From Lachnospiraceae bacterium (lineage in GTDB: Bacteria > Bacillota > Clostridia > Lachnospirales > Lachnospiraceae): DNA of 64,000 bases. The translations under genes were made by a program, and so were the position numbers. The first letter of the stretch is position 1; every line of letters starts with the position of its first letter. This document shows, piece after piece, positions 1-8,623 of the stretch. The notes beneath the pieces were generated by a model, which made no database searches, had not been told where the DNA came from, and was given only the letters and a program-made list of their open reading frames with translations. The stretch covers positions 1-64,000 of the forward strand of contig JAFUXA010000019.1 of the NCBI GenBank assembly GCA_017470985.1, given 5' to 3'.

Positions 1-222
1 GGACCACTGGTGTACCAGCTGTCAACCAATGGCATTGCTGGGTAGCCAAGTCTGGACGGGATAAACGCTGAAGGCATCTAAGCGTGAAGCCCCCCTCAAG
101 ATGAGATATCCCTTCCTTTAAGGAAATAAGATCCCTTATAGACTATGAGGTTGATAGGGCAGAGGTGGAAGTGCAGTAATGTACGTAGCTGACTGTTACT
201 AATAGATCGAAGGCTTAACCAA
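1..222 (+). rRNA. rrl: 23S ribosomal RNA, 3' end (partial)
   Basis: This is the last part of a large-subunit rRNA gene; the rest lies left of the window. The text contains the conserved 3'-domain strings 'ggtagccaagt', 'gggataaacgctgaaggcatctaagc' split across 50-82, 'gtacgtagctgac' and the near-terminal 'aggcttaacc' at 211-220. The 3' end is placed by analogy with other bacterial 23S genes, so it is good to a few bases. It implies that the operon runs on the + strand into the following terminator. Confidence 0.95.
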
Positions 223-230
223 GAAAGGTT

Positions 231-364
231 TATTAGGAATGTTGCTTATCATAAGGAAATCAAACATTTGCTCGCAAGAATGCTTGCTTCGCAAATTTTG
301 ATGCGGTAAATCGCTGCGCGATTTCCTCGCTGTATGAAATTTTGAAGGTGTTATGCCTTATTTG
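231..364 (+). other. rRNA operon tail, no 5S gene, two hairpins
   Basis: The stretch between the 23S end and the terminator carries no recognisable 5S rRNA or tRNA. It contains two clear inverted repeats: one around 266-299 (arms tttgc..gcaag and cttgc..gcaaa, loop aatg) and one around 307-322 (aaatcgc / gcgattt). These may be processing structures of the rRNA precursor; that role is inference. From the terminator to the next gene (398-542) the DNA is very AT-rich, and I see nothing in it beyond a probable promoter region. Confidence 0.5.
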
Positions 365-397
365 AAACATCATCTGTATAGATGATGTTTTTTTATT
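365..397 (+). terminator. Intrinsic terminator of the rRNA operon
   Basis: Ten-base perfect stem, aaacatcatc (365-374) with gatgatgttt (381-390), loop tgtata, followed directly by a T-run. It is the only strong terminator after the 23S gene, so the operon appears to end here. Confidence 0.85.
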
Positions 398-542
398 ACC
401 TAAAGATGTATAATTTGACCTCAATTAAGTCAATTTCTTAACATGAAATTTAAAATAGTAGGATAAAATAAGGATAATATCAATAATTTAATCAGAACTA
501 TGTTTGAATCATTTCATAAGAATATGTTGGAGGTTGGACTGA

Positions 543-2771
543 ATGAGAAAGATTTTAGAATTTTCTAAAGGATGGAAGTTTACAAAGGATGTAACTGATG
601 GCGCAGCTGTTGGTGCTAAGTGGGATGAGGTTGATTTACCTCATACATGGAATAATGTAGATGGTCAGGATGGTGGCAATGATTATTATCGTGGAACTTG
701 TATGTATGCCAAGAAATTTGCCAGACCTGAAATTACATCAGGACAGCGCGTGATTATTGAATTTCTAGGTGCTGCATTATCAGCCAAGGTATCATTTAAC
801 AATAAGGAATTAACTAATCACGAGGATGGATTCTCTACATTTAGAGTAGATGTTACAGACTATCTTGAAGATGAAAATGTGATTATGGTGGCAGTAGACA
901 ATTCAGCAACTGATAGAATCTATCCTCAAAAGGCTGATTTTACTTTCTATGGTGGTATTTATAGAGATGTAAATATGATTATTGTTGAGGAAAAACATTT
1001 TGAAATAATCAAGGATGGAACAACAGGAATTAAGATTACTCCAGTTGTAAATCTTGAATCAAAGTCGGCTGAGATTAAATGTGAAGCCTGGACAGTTGGC
1101 GGAGATAAGGTTGCATTTACTGTTGGTGATTTAACTGCAGAGGCAGATGTGAATAATGGATATGCTTCTTGCAATATTCATATGGAGAATATCCATCTAT
1201 GGGATGGTATAAATGATCCGTATTTATATGATGTGCAGGCAAAACTGATTGTAGGCTCAGAGGCTACAGACGAAGTTTCAACCAGAATTGGTTTGCGCAA
1301 GTATGAATTCGATACTGAGAGAGGATTTATTTTAAATGGTAGAGAATATCCTCTTCGCGGAGTATCTCGTCATCAGGACAGAGCAGGTGTGGGAAATGCA
1401 CTTACCAAGGCTATGCATGACGAAGATATGGATATCATTAAGGAAATTGGTGCAAATACAATCAGACTTGCTCATTATCAGCATGCTCAATATTTCTATG
1501 ATTTGTGCGACGAAGTTGGTATGATTGTATGGGCTGAAATCCCATTTATCACACAGTTTATGCCAAATGGAGTTGACAATACTATTTTGCAGATGCGCGA
1601 ATTGATAACTCAATGTTATCATCATCCTTCAATTATCTGCTGGGGACTTTCAAATGAGATTACAGCTAGCGGTTCAATTACAGATGAATTATATGCTAAC
1701 CACAAGGCTTTGAATGATTTGTGTCATGAGATGGATGAGACTCGTGTTACAACAATGGCTCATGCATTTATGTTAGAGCCTGAAGATAAGCTTATTGAGA
1801 TGGCAGATCTTGGATCATACAACTTATACTATGGATGGTATCTAGGTGAGTTGGAAGAAAATGATGAATTCTTCGATGATTATCACAAGAACTTCCCAAA
1901 TAGAATTATCGGCTTTTCAGAGTACGGCGCTGATGCTAATCCAGCATTCCAGAGTCCTAATTCAGAGAAGGGTGATTATTCTGAGACATATCAGTGTGTG
2001 TATCATGAGCACATTTTAAAATGTATCAATGATAGACCTTTCCTTTGGGCTACTCATGTATGGAACATGTTTGACTTTGCTGCTGACGGAAGAGACGAGG
2101 GCGGCAAGAATGGACAGAACCAGAAAGGTCTTGTAACTATGGACAGAAAGCTGAAGAAGGATGCTTTCTATTTATACAAGGCAAACTGGAACAAGACAGA
2201 TAAGTTCATACATTTATGCGGAAGCAGATATAAGGACAGAGTAGAGGCTGAAACTGAGGTAAAGGTATATTCTAACTTGGATAAGGTTACTCTGTTACTT
2301 GATGGAAATGAAGTTGCAACAGCTGAAACTGACATGGGTATAGCAGTATTTAAGATTAATATTTCAGGCAATCATGTTGTGGAAGTCAGAGGAAATGATG
2401 GTAATACAGAATACAAGGATATAATTGAAATTCACAAGGTCCAGGAGGCAAATCCTGCTTATGGATTGCTTAATAAGGAAGAGGTAGTAAACTGGTTTGA
2501 CAAAGATACAATTGATCCAAATTATTATTCAATCAATGATTCTCTTGGTGCATTGAAGGAGAATCCTCAGTCTGCAGCTATTGTAAATAATCTTATGGTT
2601 AAACTTATGGCTAGCAGAGGAGAGGTGGCACAGGCTACAGCAGGCAACAAAACATTGGAGAAAATGTTGAACAAAATGACACTGGTTGCTCTCTTTAAAC
2701 AGGCTGGAGATGCAGTTCCTGGTGACATGATAAAACAGTTAAATGATACACTTCAGAAGATTAAGAAATAG
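543..2771 (+). CDS. GH2 beta-galactosidase-type glycosidase
   Basis: Glycoside hydrolase family 2 enzyme of 742 aa, expected to cleave terminal beta-galactosides or related beta-glycosides. Order of parts: sugar-binding jelly-roll domain (about 1-150), immunoglobulin-like domain (about 160-260), then a TIM barrel beginning at RGFILNGREYPLRGVSRHQD. The acid/base is Glu372 in the SNE motif and the nucleophile is Glu460 in GFSEYGA. A further immunoglobulin-like segment follows, and after about residue 650 there is a helical tail with no sugar-binding look. There is no signal peptide, so it should be cytoplasmic. GGAGG at 529-533 supports the ATG at 543. It is transcribed alone after the rRNA terminator. 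A beta-glucuronidase or beta-mannosidase activity cannot be excluded from sequence; the family call is firm and the substrate is inferred. Confidence 0.88.
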   Translation: MRKILEFSKGWKFTKDVTDGAAVGAKWDEVDLPHTWNNVDGQDGGNDYYRGTCMYAKKFARPEITSGQRVIIEFLGAALSAKVSFNNKELTNHEDGFSTFRVDVTDYLEDENVIMVAVDNSATDRIYPQKADFTFYGGIYRDVNMIIVEEKHFEIIKDGTTGIKITPVVNLESKSAEIKCEAWTVGGDKVAFTVGDLTAEADVNNGYASCNIHMENIHLWDGINDPYLYDVQAKLIVGSEATDEVSTRIGLRKYEFDTERGFILNGREYPLRGVSRHQDRAGVGNALTKAMHDEDMDIIKEIGANTIRLAHYQHAQYFYDLCDEVGMIVWAEIPFITQFMPNGVDNTILQMRELITQCYHHPSIICWGLSNEITASGSITDELYANHKALNDLCHEMDETRVTTMAHAFMLEPEDKLIEMADLGSYNLYYGWYLGELEENDEFFDDYHKNFPNRIIGFSEYGADANPAFQSPNSEKGDYSETYQCVYHEHILKCINDRPFLWATHVWNMFDFAADGRDEGGKNGQNQKGLVTMDRKLKKDAFYLYKANWNKTDKFIHLCGSRYKDRVEAETEVKVYSNLDKVTLLLDGNEVATAETDMGIAVFKINISGNHVVEVRGNDGNTEYKDIIEIHKVQEANPAYGLLNKEEVVNWFDKDTIDPNYYSINDSLGALKENPQSAAIVNNLMVKLMASRGEVAQATAGNKTLEKMLNKMTLVALFKQAGDAVPGDMIKQLNDTLQKIKK

Positions 2772-2840
2772 CATGTTTTAATGGATTAAAATAAATACAA
2801 TTTTTTCTTGAAAAATAAGGAAAATAATACCATAAAAACC

Positions 2841-2868
2841 TTGACTTTTATCCTCAATCATTTATAAT
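2841..2868 (+). promoter_or_regulatory. Sigma-A promoter of tRNA-Trp
   Basis: TTGACT at 2841-2846 and TATAAT at 2863-2868, separated by 16 bases. It ends about 38 bases before the mature tRNA 5' end, a normal distance for a short precursor leader. Confidence 0.7.
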
Positions 2869-2906
2869 ATTTTTTGTTGTGACTGCTACATAAGCAGGTT
2901 GCACGT

Positions 2907-2977
2907 AGGGGATTGGTCAAATGGTATGATAGGGGTCTCCAAAACCTTTGGTGGGAGTTCGATTCTCTCATCCCCTG
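2907..2977 (+). tRNA. tRNA-Trp (anticodon CCA)
   Basis: The cloverleaf folds completely. The acceptor stem AGGGGAT (2907-2913) pairs with ATCCCCT (2970-2976). The anticodon stem GGGGT/ACCTT encloses loop CTCCAAA with anticodon CCA at 2939-2941. The T stem GGGAG/CTCTC encloses loop TTCGATT. The discriminator is G2977 and the CCA end is not encoded. It stands alone between its own promoter and terminator. Confidence 0.95.
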
Positions 2978-2980
2978 TAT

Positions 2981-3017
2981 AACTCAGAAATCACATTGGG
3001 GTTTCTGAGTTTTTTAT
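2981..3017 (+). terminator. Intrinsic terminator after tRNA-Trp
   Basis: Ten-base perfect stem, aactcagaaa (2981-2990) with tttctgagtt (3002-3011), followed by T residues. It closes the one-gene tRNA unit. The remaining bases to 3126 form an AT-rich leader for the next gene. Confidence 0.85.
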
Positions 3018-3126
3018 TGCATTTATTTATGTTATTGTTTTAACTAAGTTTTAGAAAAATCAGCATGATATTATATTAGATAATAATTATTAGCAATATT
3101 GTTATAAAAAAAGAGGAGCTTAGAAG

Positions 3127-4785
3127 ATGAATTTTGAATCACTTAAACCAATGTTGTTTACATCCATGAAAGGATATAATACCAAGCAACTTATTCAGGA
3201 TATTGTATCAGGAATTATTGTTGCCATAGTTGCATTGCCACTGTCTATTGCATTGGCATTGGCTTCAGGAGTAGGTCCTGAGGAGGGAATCTACACAGCT
3301 ATTATTGCAGGATTTTTGATTTCTTTCTTCGGTGGAAGTAAGGTACAGATTGCCGGTCCTACAGCAGCATTTGCAACTATTGTAGCAGGTATTGTAGCCA
3401 CAAAGGGTATGGACGGATTATTTGCCGCAACAATAATTGCTGGAGTATTTCTTATTCTTATGGGATTATTCCAGCTTGGATCTCTTATAAAATTTATTCC
3501 ATATACAATTACAACTGGATTTACTGCAGGTATTGCTGTGACTATTGTAATCGGACAGATTAAGGATTTTCTGGGACTGACATATCCTACAGGCGTTAAG
3601 CCGGTTGAGACAGTTGAGAAACTTCAAGCTATCGGTCAGTCAATTGATACTATAAATATTCAGGCTTTGATAGTTGGTTTAATATGTCTTGCCATTCTTA
3701 TTGTATGGCCAAAGGTACCTGTCGTAGGAGACAAGATTCCAGGTTCTCTTATAGCTGTTATTATAGGTATTCTTATAGTAAATATTCCTGATTTACAGGT
3801 AAATACAATTGGTGATTTATATACTATCAGTGGTAAACTTCCAACTCTGTCTGCACCAAATCTCTCTGTTAAATTATTCAGAGCAGAATTGTCAGATGGA
3901 TTTACAATTGCTATTTTGGCAGCTATTGAATCATTGTTATCATGTGTAGTTGCTGATTCTATGGCCAATACCAAGCATCGATCAAATGCTGAGTTGGTTG
4001 CGCAGGGTATAGGAAATATTGGTTCTGTACTATTTGGTGGTATTCCTGCTACAGGAGCTATTGCAAGAACTGCTACCAATATAAAAAACGGTGGTCGAAC
4101 ACCTATAGCCGGTATTGTTCACTCAATTGTATTGTTGCTTGTATTGGTTGTTTTGATGCCTTATGCAGCAATGATTCCAATGCCTACAATTGCAGCAATT
4201 CTATTTATGGTAGCTTATAATATGTGTGGTTGGAGAACATTTGCACATTTATGCAAGACAGCTCCTAAGAGCGATATAATAGTGTTGGTTGCTACATTTG
4301 TCCTCACAGTTATATTTGATCTTGTACTTGCCATTGAAGTAGGACTTATTGTCACATGCTTCCTCTTCATTAAGAGAATGAGTGAAGAAAGCGTAATTGA
4401 AGGCTGGGAATACTTCGATGAAGAAGAAAATGATCCAATGGCCATAGATAAGAAGTCTGTTCCAAAGCATGTGCGTGTCTATGAAATCAGCGGTCCTATG
4501 TTCTTTGGAATGGCAGATCAGATTGCAGAAAATATTCATGCCAAGGACTACACTAGAGTAATGATTATTCGTATGCGTGGTGTTCCTGCTTTGGATGCTA
4601 CAGCTATGAAATCTCTGGAGGATTTGCATAAGCGTGCCGTTGCCAAGAACATTCAGTTGGTATTTTCACATGTAAATGAGCAGCCAATGAGAACTATGGA
4701 AAAAGATGGATTTGTTGATCTTATAGGAAGAGAGCATTTCTGTCCAAATATTGATGCAGCATTAGAGCATGCAGCGTCATTGTAG
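3127..4785 (+). CDS. SulP-family anion transporter with STAS domain
   Basis: Integral membrane anion transporter of 552 aa (SLC26/SulP superfamily), moving sulfate, bicarbonate or another small anion. The first 400 or so residues hold many hydrophobic helices, starting with DIVSGIIVAIVALPLSIALALASG, the usual SulP opening; QIAGPTAAFATIVAGIVA is also typical of the family. From about residue 440 a cytoplasmic STAS domain follows (VRVYEISGPMFFGMAD..., VMIIRMRGVPALDATAMKSL). Length is normal for the family. GAGGAG at 3113-3118 supports the ATG. It is a single-gene unit between two terminators, so neighbours do not identify the substrate. Bacterial SulP proteins with STAS are often annotated as sulfate permeases, but bicarbonate is equally possible. 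Confidence 0.88.
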   Translation: MNFESLKPMLFTSMKGYNTKQLIQDIVSGIIVAIVALPLSIALALASGVGPEEGIYTAIIAGFLISFFGGSKVQIAGPTAAFATIVAGIVATKGMDGLFAATIIAGVFLILMGLFQLGSLIKFIPYTITTGFTAGIAVTIVIGQIKDFLGLTYPTGVKPVETVEKLQAIGQSIDTINIQALIVGLICLAILIVWPKVPVVGDKIPGSLIAVIIGILIVNIPDLQVNTIGDLYTISGKLPTLSAPNLSVKLFRAELSDGFTIAILAAIESLLSCVVADSMANTKHRSNAELVAQGIGNIGSVLFGGIPATGAIARTATNIKNGGRTPIAGIVHSIVLLLVLVVLMPYAAMIPMPTIAAILFMVAYNMCGWRTFAHLCKTAPKSDIIVLVATFVLTVIFDLVLAIEVGLIVTCFLFIKRMSEESVIEGWEYFDEEENDPMAIDKKSVPKHVRVYEISGPMFFGMADQIAENIHAKDYTRVMIIRMRGVPALDATAMKSLEDLHKRAVAKNIQLVFSHVNEQPMRTMEKDGFVDLIGREHFCPNIDAALEHAASL

Positions 4786-4800
4786 ATTAGATAAATTTCG

Positions 4801-4829
4801 CACCCGGTATAATTGCCGGGTGTATTTTT
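4801..4829 (+). terminator. Intrinsic terminator after the SulP gene
   Basis: Stem cacccgg (4801-4807) with ccgggtg (4816-4822), loop tataattg, followed by tatttttg. Confidence 0.8.
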
Positions 4830-4886
4830 GATTGAAATTATGTAAAATATATTTTGTAGTTTTAAAGAGATTATGGAGATTAAATT

Positions 4887-5882
4887 ATGGCATATGAGAT
4901 AAATGAGGCAAAAGAATTAGTTATAAAGGCTGGCAAGGAATTGCTGGAAAGAGGGTTGATAGTTAGAACATGGGGAAATATTAGTGCTAGAATTTCTGAT
5001 TCACAATTTGTAATCACACCATCAGGTAAAGCCTATGATGGTCTTACACCAGATGATATTGTTGTTGTAAATATTGATGATTTGTCTTATGAGGGTGCTA
5101 TTAAACCTTCATCAGAACTTGCTATTCATGGGGATGCTTATAAGATACGTCCAGATGTGAATTTTATAGTACACACACATCAGAAGTATGCAACCTGTCT
5201 GTCAATTACTGGTAGAAATATTGAAGGAATACAGGCAGTTGCGCCTGATTTATATCCGGTATTGGGTCCTGTCGTTCCATGTGCTTCATATGGGATGAAT
5301 GCCACACCTGAGCTTCGAGCTGCAGTGGCAATGGTTATTAAATTGTATCCTGATTCCAAGGCATTTCTCATGAAAAATCATGGCGCTCATTGTCTTGGAG
5401 CAGATTATGATGATGCTTTCAAAGTGGCGCAGGCTCTTGAAAATGTATCCCAGACCTTATACAGAGTATTATGTGGCAAGGAAGTACAGGGAATGGGTGA
5501 TATGACCTTTGCTCAGAAATACAGCTTTTATGGTAAATCATTATTGCCATATATTGATGATTTTGCCATGATTGCAGGCACAGAGATTCCTTGTTTGAAT
5601 TACAGAGAATTAGAGGGAAATTCCTTGGAAGAGATACATAAATTAAATGATCTCGATAAATATATGGAAGACAGAGATATTAATTGTGTCATTGTAAAAG
5701 ATAGAGGAATTATATATAAGACTGCAGCTGAAGATGAGTTAGAAGCCATTAGAATTGTTACAGAGAAGAATTGTATGGCTGCTGTTTTAGCAATAGCTGT
5801 TCCCGGCATTGCACCTGTTGATGCAAAGTGCGCTGCCGAAGAACATGAATTTTATGTTAAATCTTATTCTAAGATGAAGTAG
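4887..5882 (+). CDS. Class II aldolase/adducin-family protein with C-terminal extension
   Basis: Zinc-dependent class II aldolase fold (fuculose/ribulose-phosphate aldolase and epimerase superfamily), 331 aa. The N-terminal 210 residues carry the family motifs: WGNISARI, the catalytic-type Glu77 in KPSSELAIHG, and the metal ligands His96 and His98 in VHTH and His165 in KNHGAHC. Usual members are about 215-230 aa, so roughly 100 residues at the C-terminus are extra; that part looks like a small alpha/beta domain and I do not recognise it. The protein is cytoplasmic. The start is supported by GGAG at 4875-4878. The substrate is not evident: no kinase or isomerase of a sugar pathway lies alongside. 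The 3' end overlaps the convergent ECF gene by 14 bases. Confidence 0.78.
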   Translation: MAYEINEAKELVIKAGKELLERGLIVRTWGNISARISDSQFVITPSGKAYDGLTPDDIVVVNIDDLSYEGAIKPSSELAIHGDAYKIRPDVNFIVHTHQKYATCLSITGRNIEGIQAVAPDLYPVLGPVVPCASYGMNATPELRAAVAMVIKLYPDSKAFLMKNHGAHCLGADYDDAFKVAQALENVSQTLYRVLCGKEVQGMGDMTFAQKYSFYGKSLLPYIDDFAMIAGTEIPCLNYRELEGNSLEEIHKLNDLDKYMEDRDINCVIVKDRGIIYKTAAEDELEAIRIVTEKNCMAAVLAIAVPGIAPVDAKCAAEEHEFYVKSYSKMK

Positions 5883-6396
5883 TTACAATAATTGCTTTCT
5901 TCAAAGCCGGATGTAATATAGTTGCTATAACTAATCCGGATAAACCTTGAATTATATTTTGTGGAACACTTGAAAGTGCAGCCGCTCCATAGAAGAATAT
6001 TTCAAATAACAAGTATCCGCCAGCTACTATTATGGTAGCCACAATTCCGCAGAGAATGCAGCGAATTGTAGCGGATATTTTTTGTATGAAAAATTTGTTA
6101 TATATGATTCCGGATAATAATCCAATGACTCCTTTTATGATAAATGTAATAGGAACATATAACATGTAACCGCCAATTAAATCAGCCAGTGCAGAACCGA
6201 TACCTGCGGCTAGACCACCATATATAGGTCCAAGTATTATTCCGGATAAAATTACAAAAGCATCTCCCAGATGTATATATCCACCGGTTCCAGCGGTAGG
6301 TATTTTGATAATCATTGTTGCTACTGTAACCAAAGCGGTAAATAGGGCTGTTAGAACCCATTTTTTCGTTGTTACTGAAGTGTTGTTTTTACTCAT
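5869..6396 (-). CDS. ECF-type transporter S component
   Basis: Small integral membrane protein of 175 aa with five to six hydrophobic helices, resembling the substrate-binding S subunit of energy-coupling factor vitamin transporters (riboflavin-transporter-like group). The run WVLTALFTALVTVATMIIKIP followed by GGYIHLGDAFVILSGIILGP and GGLAAGIGSALADLIGG is characteristic. S components recruit a shared EcfA/EcfT module, which is not in this window, so it would belong to group II. The substrate cannot be told: no riboswitch was recognised in the leader (6397-6500). AGGAG precedes the start. It is convergent with the aldolase gene, and no terminator separates their overlapping ends. Confidence 0.8.
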   Translation of the reverse strand: MSKNNTSVTTKKWVLTALFTALVTVATMIIKIPTAGTGGYIHLGDAFVILSGIILGPIYGGLAAGIGSALADLIGGYMLYVPITFIIKGVIGLLSGIIYNKFFIQKISATIRCILCGIVATIIVAGGYLLFEIFFYGAAALSSVPQNIIQGLSGLVIATILHPALKKAIIVTTSS

Positions 6397-6580
6397 GTTG
6401 CTAATTCTCCTTTATGCCAGTGTTATTAATATTGTTTTAAATATTATCACTAGAGGTATAATCTTGTAAATGATATGTAGTATAGCATTTATTTATAACA
6501 AGTAATAAAATATATTTATAACTCGTAGGAGAGTGATTGGGTTTATATAAATGTAGGGTATGTATTTATGGAGGGTGATT

Positions 6581-8521
6581 ATGAGGCAGTATATATTTGG
6601 AAATCCATTGGAAGAGTTTGCTGTTGTAGAAGAGACTGATAAGATAATCGTTACATCTGAACTGGCAGATAAGTGTCCTGTTTCAAATATGAAATGGGAA
6701 ATTAATGTGGAGGATGGTTGGATATCATTTACCATACCTCTTGAAAAGAATGATATTGTCTATGGATTAGGGGAATCCATGCATGGTATCAATAAGCGTG
6801 GAGGCAAATATGTCAGCTATAATACTGATAATTCTCACCATAGCGACAAGATGCATTCTATGTATGGTTCACATAATTTCATTGTTATTGACAGAGGCTG
6901 TGACAAGTCTGCTCAAGGCTTCTGCTTTGATACTCCTGCAAGGGTAGTATGGGATATTGATGTAGATGATAGCGGTGAGATTGTGGTGGTCTGTGAAACC
7001 TGTGATATGAGATTATATGAAATCTCTGAATCCAGTGAGAATAGACTATTAACAGCTTATGATGCCACCAGGATATTTAGATGGGCTATCGGTGAGAGTT
7101 ATATTCCACCAATATGGGCCTTTGGATTCTGCCAGAGTAGATGGGGTTATAAGACTGAGGCAGATGTGAGAAATGTTGTGAAGAAATACCAAGAAGCGGA
7201 TATTCCTCTTGATATGGTATGCATGGACATTGATTATATGGACAGATATATAGACTTCACTGTTAATAAGAAGAGATTTCCTGATCTGAAGAGATTTGCA
7301 GGTGAGATGAGAGAGGAAGGGATTCATCTGGTTCCAATTATTGATGCAGGTGTGAAGGTTGAGCCGGGAAATGAAACCTATGACGAGGGCGTGGAAAACG
7401 GATTTTTCTGCACTAATATGGAAGGTAAACCATTTCAGGCTGCAGTTTGGCCGGGTATGACACATTTTCCGGATTTCTTTCAGGCAAGTTGTAGAAAATG
7501 GTTTGGTAGTAAATATAAAGTACTGACAGATTGCGGTATCGATGCCTTCTGGAATGATATGAATGAGCCAAGTATATTTTACAGTGAGTATACCAAGAAG
7601 ACATCATCTATCAAGATGCTTATAAATTTTATAAGCAAGTCTGCTGCAGAGAAATATGCTGAGCTGGACAACAATGCATACAAGGATTATAGACATTTCT
7701 ATCATTACATAAATGGTAAGAGAGTATTACATCATAATGTTCATAATCAATATGGTGCCAGAATGACACAAGCCGGTGGCGAAGGCTTAGAGAAGCTATT
7801 AGGCAAGGGAAATTATCTATTGTATTCCAGATCTTCATTTATTGGCTCTCATAGATATGGAGGTATCTGGACTGGAGACAACGAATCAACATGGGATTTG
7901 CTTCGCACCAATGTGAAGCATATGCCTTCATTGAATATGTGCGGATTCATGTATTCAGGAGCTGATACAGGTGGATTTGGTGGTAATTGCACCAGAGAAC
8001 TTCTACTTAGATGGTTGGCCTTCTCAGATTTTACGCCCCTTATGAGAGATCATTCCTGCATGGGTACCAGAAAGCAGGAGTGCTATGCTTTTGGAGATAC
8101 AGAGGATTTTAAAAGGATTATTAATCTGAGATATCGACTGATACCATATTTATATGAGCAATTTGTTGAAGCTGCACATAATGGTGAGATGTACATGAGA
8201 CCTCTAGGATTTGATTATCCAGATGACAGGACTGCTAGAGTTATTGAAGATCAACTTATGCTTGGACAAGGACTTATGGTTACACCTGTCTTAGAAGAGG
8301 GAGCTACCAAAAGAGATGTTTATCTGCCACAAGACATGGAGATGATTCGTTTTGATGGATATACATTTACCAAGTCTGAAGCAGCTAAGGGATGGCATGA
8401 GATTGAGGTTCCAATAAATGAGGTAGTATTCTTTAAATTGCCGAATGCTAAGGTGATGGTAACTCGCGAGGCCTCTAAATGTACAAGAGATATTGATATG
8501 AATGATTTGATGGAACTATAG
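6581..8521 (+). CDS. GH31 alpha-glucosidase-family hydrolase
   Basis: Glycoside hydrolase family 31 enzyme of 646 aa, releasing terminal alpha-linked glucose (or xylose) from oligosaccharides. The catalytic nucleophile is Asp326 in WNDMNEPS and the acid/base is Asp462 in SGADTGGFGG. The PPIWAFGFCQSRWGY segment opens the barrel, and MRDHSCMGTRKQECYAFG matches the conserved region after the acid/base. No signal peptide is seen, so it should be intracellular. The ATG at 6581 is chosen over the upstream ATG at 6560 because GGAGGG (6570-6575) sits six bases before it. It is followed by a strong palindromic terminator. With the GH13 enzyme and the GPH symporter nearby it suggests alpha-glucan use; the exact linkage is not shown by sequence. 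Confidence 0.88.
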   Translation: MRQYIFGNPLEEFAVVEETDKIIVTSELADKCPVSNMKWEINVEDGWISFTIPLEKNDIVYGLGESMHGINKRGGKYVSYNTDNSHHSDKMHSMYGSHNFIVIDRGCDKSAQGFCFDTPARVVWDIDVDDSGEIVVVCETCDMRLYEISESSENRLLTAYDATRIFRWAIGESYIPPIWAFGFCQSRWGYKTEADVRNVVKKYQEADIPLDMVCMDIDYMDRYIDFTVNKKRFPDLKRFAGEMREEGIHLVPIIDAGVKVEPGNETYDEGVENGFFCTNMEGKPFQAAVWPGMTHFPDFFQASCRKWFGSKYKVLTDCGIDAFWNDMNEPSIFYSEYTKKTSSIKMLINFISKSAAEKYAELDNNAYKDYRHFYHYINGKRVLHHNVHNQYGARMTQAGGEGLEKLLGKGNYLLYSRSSFIGSHRYGGIWTGDNESTWDLLRTNVKHMPSLNMCGFMYSGADTGGFGGNCTRELLLRWLAFSDFTPLMRDHSCMGTRKQECYAFGDTEDFKRIINLRYRLIPYLYEQFVEAAHNGEMYMRPLGFDYPDDRTARVIEDQLMLGQGLMVTPVLEEGATKRDVYLPQDMEMIRFDGYTFTKSEAAKGWHEIEVPINEVVFFKLPNAKVMVTREASKCTRDIDMNDLMEL

Positions 8522-8525
8522 TAAT

Positions 8526-8552
8526 AAAGCCACCAGCTAAGCTGGTGGCTTT
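8526..8552. terminator. Bidirectional palindromic terminator
   Basis: Perfect 13-base inverted repeat, aaagccaccagct (8526-8538) with agctggtggcttt (8540-8552). It lies between the 3' ends of the convergent GH31 and GPH transporter genes. The T tracts are short on both sides, so efficiency is uncertain. Confidence 0.75.
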
Positions 8553-8577
8553 ACTAATATGGTCTAATGGTTATTTG

Positions 8578-8606
8578 ATTAATAGTTCTTTATATTAATA
8601 GTTCTT
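8578..8606. repeat. 13-base tandem direct repeat
   Basis: attaatagttctt occurs at 8578-8590 and again at 8594-8606, three bases apart, just past the stop codon of the transporter gene. It looks like a local slippage duplication; no function is inferred. Confidence 0.6.
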
Positions 8607-8623
8607 ATATATTATTTCTTATC

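Noticed and set aside
231-364. 5S rRNA gene after 23S
   Set aside because: None of the conserved 5S strings is present and the length to the terminator is too small once the hairpins are considered.
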